From NCBI GenBank assembly GCA_905236085.1, contig CAJOOD010000154.1:1-16546 (forward strand): 16,546 bases of DNA, written 5' to 3'. The stretch comes from an uncultured Bacilli bacterium (GTDB lineage Bacteria; Bacillota_I; Bacilli_A; RFN20; CAG-826). The notes under the pieces are model-generated. The model did not search any database, was not told the origin of the DNA, and saw only the letters and a list, made by a program, of their open reading frames with translations. How positions within the stretch are numbered: position 1 is the first letter of the stretch; each line of letters opens with the position of its first letter. Shown here piece after piece: positions 9,275 to 15,750 of the stretch. A program made the translations under genes and the position numbers.

Positions 9275-9314
9275 AATTAGGGGGAGATTGCCTTAAACAA
9301 TCCCCGCCCTAATT
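9275..9314 (-). other. oppA-oppB intergenic stem-loop (partial terminator or 3' stabiliser)
   Basis: In the minus-strand transcript, about 16 paired positions form from AATTAGGG-C-GGGGATTG (9314-9298) and CAATCTCCCCCTAATT (9290-9275), with one bulged C, one G-U pair and a 7-base loop. T-rich sequence (TTTGTTGTTTATT) follows but there is no unbroken T tract. It lies directly after the binding-protein gene and before oppB. Such hairpins in transporter operons often let more binding protein be made than permease; that role is inferred here. Confidence 0.75.
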
Positions 9315-9332
9315 AACTAATTAATAATTAAA

Positions 9333-11702
9333 TTAGTAAATATTGATAGAACCGTGTGCTTGCAAGTAAGCAGCTTTTAATTCGTTATATTTTGCAGTAG
9401 CGGCTTTTCTTTGTTCACCAGTGATGGTGTTAACTAAGACATATAAGCCATCTAATCTATTGCTGGATAAGCCATAAGCGCCAGTTGGAGTTTCATAGCC
9501 CGCAGCTTTAGAAACAGAACATTGTCTACCTTGACCTCTCATAGTAAGTGGTTTGAAGATAGCTAATTCATTTAATAAATAATATTCAGCTTCTGCAAAG
9601 TTATCATAACGAGTATTGACGTTTTGATATTCAGCATCAGCAGCATTAACTAATGTGGTGTAGTATTCTAATAAGTTATCACTCTTTAATTCACCATCTT
9701 CCACATAGTAGTTAGTGGTTTCTTGATCGCCGACGAAACCGAAGATGCTTCTCCAGTCACCGCCAACGGTGAAGGTGTTCATATAAGACATTGGATCACC
9801 ATAGTCAGGACCCCAACCCCATGTAGCACAGATATCAAACATACCACTATTGGTGATTGTTTGATAGTTGCTGGTATTGACTAGGTCAGTTGGAACAACG
9901 ACGAATTTGTTTTCGCCAGGATTGGTGTAATCCAAGAAATCGATGTCATTATTTAAACGTTGGTTGAAGGATCTGATGGTTTCAGAATCGTATTTCTTAG
10001 TATCTTCATCTTGCCAGACGGAGAAGTATTCTAAGGTAATTGGATAAGTAATTTTTAGAGTGCCTTCTACTTCTGCTTTGGCGTTATATAAGGCAATAGC
10101 TTCTTCAGCAGCGGTTCTTTGTTGAGCTAATCCATCATCGTCTTCACTCCATGGAGTTTGGACACCATCATATTGACCTTGTGCTAATTTAGTAGCGACT
10201 TCATCAACGCTTAATCCAGTATGTCTAGCATAGGCTTCATAATAGTGAGTGGTGACATAGTCGTTACCATCATTATCTTGGACGAATCCTTTTGGAACAT
10301 AGGTATTCATCATATATTGTGGTTGATAGACTGGATCGGTGGAATATTGTTTACAATAAGTAGCTAAATCAAGGGCATCAATAACGAATTGTCTAAATTC
10401 TTTAATAGATAAGGCTCTTTCAGTGTTGAAAATTTTCTCACTGGTACTTCCACTATAGTAAGATGTTCTAGCGGTGGTACCATTGGTTTTGTTGCTAGCA
10501 CGATTGACGTTAATGTTGAAACCATAAACATAATCGATGTAGTCATAATCTCTAGAGTTAACATTTGGATCATATGGTTCTAAGATTGTTCCAGTTCCTT
10601 CTGGTCCAGTAATGTATTTAGCCCAGCCGACTTCATCAGTTGTGGCTAAGGTAAAGCCATCGATACGTCCGGCTTCAAATTCTTCTCTTGCCCATCCAAC
10701 AGAAGCATCAGTAATTACTTGATAATGAATGGTATTGATGTGAACTTTATCAGCGTTCCAATAAGATTCATTCTTAGTGTATTCGATCGCTGTTTCAGTA
10801 GATTTGGTTAATCTATATGGACCACAATATAATAATTTATCTAATGCGGTACCAAATTTCTTAACTTTAACGGAATCTAAGAAATAAGAATTAGATGGTA
10901 AATATGGGGAATAGGCTAATAATGTTGGGAAGTAAGCAGCTGGTTTCTTTAATGTGTAACGTAAAGCACCGCCACCATTGCTTCCAGGAGTGGTAATAAC
11001 TTCGATACCAACTCTCTTAAAATCAACGATATCTTGCCAATCTGCACCAGTATAGGAAGTTTCTTCACCGGTTGTCGCTAAGATGAGTTCATTTAATTTC
11101 TTGGCTTTAGCTTCATCGGTTCTTAAGCTCTTCCATTGGGTATCGGTAGAGTTAGAAATGTTATAAAGAATTTGTGTAGCTAAATAATATTCAATAGCGC
11201 CTTCGATGAAGTTGGTGACTAAGTAATATGTATCCGCACTATTAGCGAAGTTTAAGATCATTTTCGCTGTGGTGACAAAGTCATCTGCGGAAACAAATTG
11301 TTTGGTAGATACACCTTTAATGGAGGCCTCATATTGAGTGCCATCGTAACGAACCCATGGTACATTTTCTTTAACTGTGACTTCGTAAACTTTGTAGTCA
11401 TTCTTAACAGCAACACTGGAGGCTAAGCATTTTTCTAAAACGCCAAATTCATTATGAAGTAATAATGGATCGACAAAGTTAGCAAAGTGAGAAGCTTTAG
11501 AACCTTCTTGAGTGGTCAAATAGTTGAGGTCAGTAATAGCGACACTTGTCGCAGAATTATACGTATATTTTGCTTCTTGACCAGGCAAATAAGGATTGTC
11601 ATTGCTGATACGGAATGAATCGGTTGATGAACCAGCTGAGCAAGACGCTAAGACCGCTGACATTGCTAAGGCTGATAAAGACATGATTATTCTTTTTTGC
11701 AT
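9333..11702 (-). CDS. oppA: Oligopeptide-binding lipoprotein OppA (AmiA/AliA-like, SBP family 5)
   Basis: Captures peptides outside the membrane and delivers them to OppB/OppC. Start chosen at 11702, giving 789 residues: this ATG has AAGGAG ten bases upstream and begins a clean lipoprotein signal (MQKRII, hydrophobic core, LASC with Cys21). An in-frame ATG at 11732 has no ribosome site and would add ten charged residues. Family 5 solute-binding features include the FVDPLLLHNEFG region near residue 75-90, SADDFV near 140, GPYRLTKS near 290, and WGWGPDYGDPMSYM near 628-640. It is longer than E. coli OppA (about 540) and than the streptococcal AmiA/AliA proteins (about 650), so it may have extra surface elements. 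Substrate range cannot be read from the sequence. First gene of the operon, after a promoter and palindrome. Confidence 0.95.
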   Translation of the reverse strand: MQKRIIMSLSALAMSAVLASCSAGSSTDSFRISNDNPYLPGQEAKYTYNSATSVAITDLNYLTTQEGSKASHFANFVDPLLLHNEFGVLEKCLASSVAVKNDYKVYEVTVKENVPWVRYDGTQYEASIKGVSTKQFVSADDFVTTAKMILNFANSADTYYLVTNFIEGAIEYYLATQILYNISNSTDTQWKSLRTDEAKAKKLNELILATTGEETSYTGADWQDIVDFKRVGIEVITTPGSNGGGALRYTLKKPAAYFPTLLAYSPYLPSNSYFLDSVKVKKFGTALDKLLYCGPYRLTKSTETAIEYTKNESYWNADKVHINTIHYQVITDASVGWAREEFEAGRIDGFTLATTDEVGWAKYITGPEGTGTILEPYDPNVNSRDYDYIDYVYGFNINVNRASNKTNGTTARTSYYSGSTSEKIFNTERALSIKEFRQFVIDALDLATYCKQYSTDPVYQPQYMMNTYVPKGFVQDNDGNDYVTTHYYEAYARHTGLSVDEVATKLAQGQYDGVQTPWSEDDDGLAQQRTAAEEAIALYNAKAEVEGTLKITYPITLEYFSVWQDEDTKKYDSETIRSFNQRLNNDIDFLDYTNPGENKFVVVPTDLVNTSNYQTITNSGMFDICATWGWGPDYGDPMSYMNTFTVGGDWRSIFGFVGDQETTNYYVEDGELKSDNLLEYYTTLVNAADAEYQNVNTRYDNFAEAEYYLLNELAIFKPLTMRGQGRQCSVSKAAGYETPTGAYGLSSNRLDGLYVLVNTITGEQRKAATAKYNELKAAYLQAHGSINIY

Positions 11703-11712
11703 TTTTTCTTTT

Positions 11713-11718
11713 CTCCTT
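11713..11718 (-). promoter_or_regulatory. Ribosome binding site that fixes the oppA start
   Basis: AAGGAG in the minus-strand transcript, ten bases before the ATG at 11702. No such site precedes the in-frame ATG at 11732, which would also fall almost on the predicted transcription start. Confidence 0.7.
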
Positions 11719-11725
11719 GTTTGTT

Positions 11726-11741
11726 CAATCATTAATGATTG
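11726..11741. promoter_or_regulatory. Perfect 16-bp palindrome, candidate operator of the opp operon
   Basis: CAATCATTAATGATTG reads the same on both strands over all 16 bases. It starts immediately downstream of the predicted oppA -10 box (11742-11747) and therefore covers the likely transcription start, a position typical of a repressor site. No T tract follows, so a terminator is unlikely. The regulator is not identified. Confidence 0.55.
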
Positions 11742-11750
11742 TTTATAACA
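11742..11750 (-). promoter_or_regulatory. Candidate extended -10 promoter for the opp operon
   Basis: On the minus strand TGTTATAAA matches the extended -10 pattern TGnTATAAT with five of six core bases. A transcript would start near 11735, about 33 bases before the chosen oppA ATG. No convincing -35 is placed 17 bases upstream; the region there is T-rich. It is the only strong match in the short gap before oppA. Confidence 0.45.
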
Positions 11751-11773
11751 ATACTACAACAAAAAAATAAAAT

Positions 11774-11786
11774 CAACTTTAAGTTG
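11774..11786 (-). terminator. Weak hairpin plus T-rich tract after the 124-residue membrane protein gene
   Basis: In the minus-strand transcript CAACT-TAA-AGTTG can form a 5-bp stem and is followed by ATTTTATTTTTTTG. Just upstream AAGTT-ATAC-AACTT can form an alternative 5-bp stem that shares the AACTT arm. Either may partly end transcription from 11824-12198 before oppA; both stems are short. Confidence 0.35.
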
Positions 11787-11823
11787 TATAACTTAGTATG
11801 AGAGTTAGGTAAAAAATTGATTA

Positions 11824-12198
11824 TTAACGTGTAAATGGGTAGTAGCCGTTAATTAAGGCGGTGATTTCAAGAACAAAAATTAATATCACAACTAAACCAC
11901 AGGCAAAGAAGAAAGGTAGTCTTCTTTTCCAGGCATCAGCGACAACGTTTTCTGGTAATTTACCATCCCAATTCTTGCTATCTTTTCTAAATTTGGCTTG
12001 ATGCAAATCTCCCCAAATAAAGCCAGCTAGAATATAAAACGCTGCAAAAGCCCACTCAACGTAAGGATATCCGTAAAATAATGTGGCATTTAAAGATGGA
12101 ATAGAAAGTATCACTGCGATGATAAACGGGATATAGGCTATGACCCCTAATATCATGGCGATGATATATACTTTTTTGGACCTTAATGCAATTTTCAT
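11824..12198 (-). CDS. Small membrane protein of unknown function, three predicted helices
   Basis: Not recognised. The product has 124 residues with hydrophobic segments at about 10-33, 45-63 and 93-117, and a basic/polar cytoplasmic-type loop between the second and third (about 64-92, containing HQAKFRKDSKNWDGK). The N terminus is basic (MKIALRSKK), suggesting it stays inside. No catalytic motif is visible. It lies upstream of the opp operon on the same strand, 121 bases before oppA, so partial read-through into opp is possible. The start has no Shine-Dalgarno; a weak TAAAGT lies six bases before the ATG. Its promoter region (12199-12245) is shared with the divergent TupA-like gene. Confidence 0.75.
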   Translation of the reverse strand: MKIALRSKKVYIIAMILGVIAYIPFIIAVILSIPSLNATLFYGYPYVEWAFAAFYILAGFIWGDLHQAKFRKDSKNWDGKLPENVVADAWKRRLPFFFACGLVVILIFVLEITALINGYYPFTR

Positions 12199-12233
12199 AA
12201 AATAACTTTAACACAATTTCTCAATAAAGAGTG

Positions 12234-12239
12234 TATAGT
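12234..12239 (+). promoter_or_regulatory. -10 box for a likely leaderless tupA-like mRNA
   Basis: TATAGT lies exactly six bases before the ATG at 12246 and no Shine-Dalgarno is present, so transcription would begin at or next to the start codon. No clear -35 is seen. The same spacing is found before the polymerase-like gene at 15352. Confidence 0.5.
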
Positions 12240-12245
12240 AATTTT

Positions 12246-13151
12246 ATGGCAAATAAAAATCTTAAAGAAAATAAATTAAAAAGAGCAATTGTTTCACCCT
12301 TTAGAAATATTGTTAAAGCCATTAGTAAAAAATGGTATGTTTCTTATCAATATAAATACATCACTCATCATAAAATGGATTGGAAAAATCCTATTAGATA
12401 TACCCAAAAATTACAATACCTTAGACTGTTGGTCTATCCTAAGATGGAAGATGTATCACGATGTGCGGGTAGAGTCACTGTAAGAGATTATGTTAAAGAA
12501 TGTGGGTATGAAGATATATTGATACCAATTTATGGGGTGTTTGATAAATTTGATGATATCGACTTTGATAAATTACCAGATAAATTTGTTATGAAGTGCT
12601 CCCATGCCTGCGCTTTTAATTACATCTGTTTGGACAAAAAAGAAATAAATTATGCGGAATTGAAAGGAAAATTCGACAAATGGCTGAAAATAGACTACGG
12701 AAAAAAGATTGTCGAACCGCACTATTCAAGAATTAAACCGCAGATAATTATTGAGCAATGGATTGGTGACTTCCCTACCGAATATAAAATCCATGTCTTT
12801 AACGGTGAAGCTAAATACATGTATGTTGTAACTGGAAGAACTAGAGATATTAGATATAACAATTATTATATTGATTGGACTCCTTTTGATGGAGCGCAGT
12901 TTAACGGTTGGAAGAAGACCGATTACGAATTGTCTATTCCTGATAATTTCTCCGATATGGTAAAAATCGCCGAAAAATTAGCTAAGCCTTATCCTCTCGT
13001 AAGAGTGGACTTATATGATATCAATGGAAAAATATATTTTGGGGAGATGACATTTACTCCCGCAAAAGGAACACTAATTTTAGACGATGATAAAGCTGAT
13101 TTTGAAATCGGTGAATGGTTAGATATCAGCCAATATATTAACGCCAAGTAG
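12246..13151 (+). CDS. TupA-like ATP-grasp protein of surface polysaccharide synthesis
   Basis: Member of the TupA-like ATP-grasp group, which occurs in exopolysaccharide and teichuronopeptide clusters and is thought to join amino-acid or other carboxylate groups to glycans using ATP. Start chosen at ATG 12246 (301 residues); an in-frame GTG at 12231 would overlap the TATAGT -10 box and adds no homology. Family motifs: DIDFDKLPDKFVMKCSH at 104-120 with the likely ATP-binding Lys117, IIIEQW with Glu170, YKIHVFNGEAKYMYV near 180-194, and PLVRVDLYDINGKIYFGE with Asp255 and Glu267, followed by MTFTPAKG. All expected acidic metal-binding residues are seen. No membrane helix or signal, so cytoplasmic. 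Divergent from the small membrane protein and convergent with a lipoprotein gene that it overlaps by 14 bases. Substrate is unknown. Confidence 0.87.
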   Translation: MANKNLKENKLKRAIVSPFRNIVKAISKKWYVSYQYKYITHHKMDWKNPIRYTQKLQYLRLLVYPKMEDVSRCAGRVTVRDYVKECGYEDILIPIYGVFDKFDDIDFDKLPDKFVMKCSHACAFNYICLDKKEINYAELKGKFDKWLKIDYGKKIVEPHYSRIKPQIIIEQWIGDFPTEYKIHVFNGEAKYMYVVTGRTRDIRYNNYYIDWTPFDGAQFNGWKKTDYELSIPDNFSDMVKIAEKLAKPYPLVRVDLYDINGKIYFGEMTFTPAKGTLILDDDKADFEIGEWLDISQYINAK

Positions 13152-14022
13152 AATTTGGGAATAATACTTCGTAAAACATTAATGAATGATCTAATTGATA
13201 AGTGCCATTAGAATAATCGTCATCGATTAATTCATAAGATAAAGAATATCCACATACCCTACTTAGATTTAAAGCACCTAATTTAAAGGCATAGAAGACA
13301 TAATTTGATCTATTAAATGTATCGCTTTGATTAGAAATGACATTTTCAAAGGTGTGATATGTTTTAACAGCGTCAAAATTAGAACCATCTCTTTGATAGA
13401 ATGTTAAACATAATCTAAATGTGGAGTCATGTGCTGGAACACTTATTTCAGTTGTATAATCCACAGAAACCTTAAATGATATGGCAATATAATCCATATT
13501 AATTAATTCTTTTTCATATAAGACGCCAAATCCACGTTCATTTATTTGCACTCTTGCTAATTGGTAATAGCCGTTACAGAATAATTGACCATCATATAAT
13601 TTTGATAAATAGCCATAAGAGAAAATAGAATCAACGACATTCATTTTCTTATTTGGGCCATAATCTTTTTTAACGTCATGGTCATAGATATATTCTAATC
13701 CGTGATAAGTCTTGATACTTCCATCCGCGTTGACATATTCGATGTCTTTATTCATATCCACATCGATATTATTAGCTTTAGCTTCATCATATGTTTCTGC
13801 GACATTATGCTCTGAAGTGATTTCTACTTCTCTAACATTTCTAATAGAATTATTTTCATTATCTGGATCAATTTTAGAATCATAATGAGTGTAATAATTG
13901 TTTTGGAAAACTGGAGAATTGTAAGCATCTTGAGTATAGACTTCTTTTAAGTCATAGCCACAGGAGGCCAAACACGCAATTAATGGCAAAAACCATATCA
14001 AATTCCTAGGCATTTTCTTCAT
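13138..14022 (-). CDS. Secreted lipoprotein of unknown function, coupled to the polymerase-like gene
   Basis: Not recognised. The 294-residue product has a lipoprotein signal (MKKMPRN, hydrophobic stretch, lipobox LASC with Cys21) and no other membrane segment. The mature part starts with an Asn/Asp-rich, likely disordered stretch (about 30-115). A compact beta-rich region follows (about 130-294) with many Tyr and Phe and an alternating strand pattern, possibly a carbohydrate-binding-like jelly roll; that is only a guess from pattern. The start has GAGGAGG nine bases upstream and lies 17 bases inside the upstream gene, so it should be translated with it. Its 3' end overlaps the convergent TupA-like gene by 14 bases. 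A role at the cell surface linked to glycan assembly is inferred from the neighbours. Confidence 0.83.
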   Translation of the reverse strand: MKKMPRNLIWFLPLIACLASCGYDLKEVYTQDAYNSPVFQNNYYTHYDSKIDPDNENNSIRNVREVEITSEHNVAETYDEAKANNIDVDMNKDIEYVNADGSIKTYHGLEYIYDHDVKKDYGPNKKMNVVDSIFSYGYLSKLYDGQLFCNGYYQLARVQINERGFGVLYEKELINMDYIAISFKVSVDYTTEISVPAHDSTFRLCLTFYQRDGSNFDAVKTYHTFENVISNQSDTFNRSNYVFYAFKLGALNLSRVCGYSLSYELIDDDYSNGTYQLDHSLMFYEVLFPNSTWR

Positions 14023-15352
14023 TTTGGACAGCCTCCTCTTTAATTACAACTTCTTCTACTTTAGCTTTTGGGCTGGTATAAACATAAGAGATTAAGAACA
14101 AGACCAATAAGAAAGAATGATTTTGACTCATTGGAATATAGTTGGAATAAATCTTATATGGTTGGATATCTAACGAGAATAAAGAATAAACAAAGAATAT
14201 TAAGACAAATGATAATACTAGATGCTTTTCTAAATCAGTGTCTTTAGATACTTTAAAATATCTAATAAATGATTTAACCGCAAAAACTAAATAAGCCACT
14301 AAGGCGAGAGTGCCAAATAAGCCAGAAGTCATCAAAGAATCCACAACAAAATTGCCACTTGGTAATCTAGAAGAACTAGCGGGTACAAATCCTAATAAAC
14401 CTGAAGCGCTAAATGCGGTCTTAACAGCGCTCTTCCATGCGACAGCATAAGGATTAGTATTAAACAATCTATTCAATAATGAATTATTAGCGACAAAACC
14501 AAATTCTCCAAGAGCGTTCATCACAAAGAATATAATCAATACACCTAATATTCCTAAAACGACTAAGAAAGCATATTTTATCAAATTTGGAGTATTTTTC
14601 TTAGGAATAAAGGCGATTAATGATAAAGTGATTAAGACTAAGGCATCAGATAGCGCTCTATTTCTATTAATAGTGAATAATAAACAAATAAATCCAAATA
14701 AGGCAAAGCCTAAGAAGGTAAAGAATTCTTTCTTATTATTTTTAGGATTAATAAATCTTAAAGCGACAACTGAAGAAAATAATAATGTCGAGAATAAGGA
14801 GAAATATTCAATAGAGACGTCGTAGAATTCAAAGCCCATGAGCATCTTAATAGAATCATATATGGTTGATCTCGTGCCATTATAGTAAATATACATATTG
14901 TTATATATAAGGGTGTAAAAAGGTACGTATCTCACCATGGAATAAATAAAGGAAATTAATAATAAGACCGCTAGACCGCCATAAATGACAATCATGGCAT
15001 TCTTAATTTTAAAGCCTTCAATTCTTCTTGCTAGATAACCAATGCAACTATATGAAAGTAAGCCAATACCAACAAGAATATTGGTCAATAATGAGAACTG
15101 ATTTCTCGAGAAATTAGAGAACATCGTTAATAAGGCATAAATAACCAATGGAGCGGAAAACAATGCAAATTCCGCAAATTTTTCTCCTTTTTCTTTTTGT
15201 TCGCTTCTAAATAAAAATAATGCAAAGGCTAATAAGAGACCAAGCATTACTAATAAGACATACATATTAGCGAGATTAAAAGACACAAAGGCTAATACTT
15301 CGAGAATAAAGAATATTAATACATTACGATACTTCTTAGCGTTTTCTGACAT
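14006..15352 (-). CDS. O-antigen ligase/polymerase-like membrane protein (Wzy/WaaL type)
   Basis: Polytopic protein of 448 residues with about 11 hydrophobic segments (near 11-29, 31-48, 62-78, 88-107, 119-139, 185-200, 210-227, 235-250, 258-279, 341-360, 376-394 and 411-427). A large outer loop at about 280-340 is followed by paired helices, the usual layout of PF04932-type glycan polymerases and ligases. TINRNRALSDALVL at 227-240 fits the short Arg-containing motif before a helix in that family. The C-terminal tail is acidic and cytoplasmic. It likely links glycan units outside the membrane, working with the flippase, but donor and acceptor are unknown. No Shine-Dalgarno; TATAAT lies six bases before the ATG. 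Followed with overlap by the lipoprotein gene. Confidence 0.8.
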   Translation of the reverse strand: MSENAKKYRNVLIFFILEVLAFVSFNLANMYVLLVMLGLLLAFALFLFRSEQKEKGEKFAEFALFSAPLVIYALLTMFSNFSRNQFSLLTNILVGIGLLSYSCIGYLARRIEGFKIKNAMIVIYGGLAVLLLISFIYSMVRYVPFYTLIYNNMYIYYNGTRSTIYDSIKMLMGFEFYDVSIEYFSLFSTLLFSSVVALRFINPKNNKKEFFTFLGFALFGFICLLFTINRNRALSDALVLITLSLIAFIPKKNTPNLIKYAFLVVLGILGVLIIFFVMNALGEFGFVANNSLLNRLFNTNPYAVAWKSAVKTAFSASGLLGFVPASSSRLPSGNFVVDSLMTSGLFGTLALVAYLVFAVKSFIRYFKVSKDTDLEKHLVLSFVLIFFVYSLFSLDIQPYKIYSNYIPMSQNHSFLLVLFLISYVYTSPKAKVEEVVIKEEAVQNEENA

Positions 15353-15358
15353 ACAAAG

Positions 15359-15364
15359 ATTATA
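15359..15364 (-). promoter_or_regulatory. Consensus -10 box (TATAAT) six bases before the polymerase-like gene
   Basis: On the minus strand TATAAT-CTTTGT-ATG places the expected transcription start at the start codon at 15352, with no Shine-Dalgarno between, suggesting a leaderless mRNA. The -35 region is only T-rich (about 15382-15387). It lies just after the terminator of the small gene to the right. Confidence 0.6.
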
Positions 15365-15372
15365 TAACCATT

Positions 15373-15410
15373 TATTAAAAATAAAAAGAATAAAGCCACC
15401 CGAGGTGGCT
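15373..15410 (-). terminator. Rho-independent terminator of the acidic microprotein gene
   Basis: Minus-strand AGCCACC-TCG-GGTGGCT (stem arms 15404-15410 and 15394-15400), a 7-bp GC-rich stem with a tight loop, followed by TTATTCTTTTTATTTTT. It begins 27 bases after the stop of the small gene and isolates it from the polymerase-like gene. Confidence 0.85.
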
Positions 15411-15436
15411 AAATTCTAAATTGTTAATTGTCCTAA

Positions 15437-15568
15437 TTAGAAGTCGAGTTCGATAGCTTCTGAAACTTGTACTACTTCATCTTCTTCTTCATCAATGTCG
15501 TTAAGAACTTCCACCACTTGGATGATCTCTTCGTCGGTAAGAATTCTGGTGTCGGTATCAGGAATCAT
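15437..15568 (-). CDS. Extremely acidic 43-residue small protein, unknown function
   Basis: Not recognised. The ATG at 15568 is preceded by a perfect Shine-Dalgarno (TAGGAGGT, seven bases spacing to ATG counting from AGGAGG) and the TAA at 15437 by a dedicated terminator further on, so it is very likely a real gene. The product has 43 residues, of which 16 are Asp or Glu and only one (Arg8) is basic; there is no signal or membrane helix. Two stretches resemble each other: EEIIQVVEVL at 13-22 and DEVVQVSEAI at 30-39, a possible internal duplication that could form amphipathic helices or strands. Codons are clearly richer in G and C than the neighbours (GAC, GTG, ATC, CTC). It could bind a basic protein, RNA-binding protein or metal; none of this is shown. 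It is divergent from the XRE gene. Confidence 0.72.
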   Translation of the reverse strand: MIPDTDTRILTDEEIIQVVEVLNDIDEEEDEVVQVSEAIELDF

Positions 15569-15580
15569 ACGCTACCTCCT

Positions 15581-15602
15581 ATAGTTATTTTCTAATAACT
15601 AT
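15581..15602 (-). promoter_or_regulatory. 8-bp inverted repeat abutting the microprotein ribosome site
   Basis: ATAGTTAT (15581-15588), 6-base spacer, ATAACTAT (15595-15602). In the transcript of the small gene the hairpin ends right at the AGGAGG. It may be a DNA operator, a 5' stabilising hairpin, or a translation control element. Confidence 0.5.
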
Positions 15603-15750
15603 TTAAACCTTACCAAATTTTCTCTCTACTATCTATGATAAATTATCCATTTTTTTATACGGTGTCTTATAAAAATAGAAAAGATAAGTTACACAATAAT
15701 TTTTGTCTAAAATTATGGAAATATATTCTTTTTTGTTTTACCCTTAATAC
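15603..15750. other. AT-rich divergent spacer without clear signals
   Basis: Lies between the acidic small gene (-) and the XRE gene (+). It must hold both promoters. Candidate -10 boxes are TATAAA on the minus strand at 15654-15659 and TATATT on the plus strand at 15722-15727, but neither has a good -35. No tRNA, riboswitch or repeat is recognised. Confidence 0.4.

Noticed and set aside
11703..11732. Upstream in-frame ATG of oppA at 11732
   Set aside because: No ribosome site, lies at the predicted transcription start, and adds charged residues before a clean lipoprotein signal.
12231..12245. GTG start at 12231 for the TupA-like gene
   Set aside because: It overlaps the TATAGT box, has no ribosome site and adds no family sequence; ATG 12246 fits better.
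15653..15690. Possible riboswitch or small RNA in the XRE upstream spacer
   Set aside because: Very AT-rich with no stable paired structure; only weak promoter-like boxes are visible.
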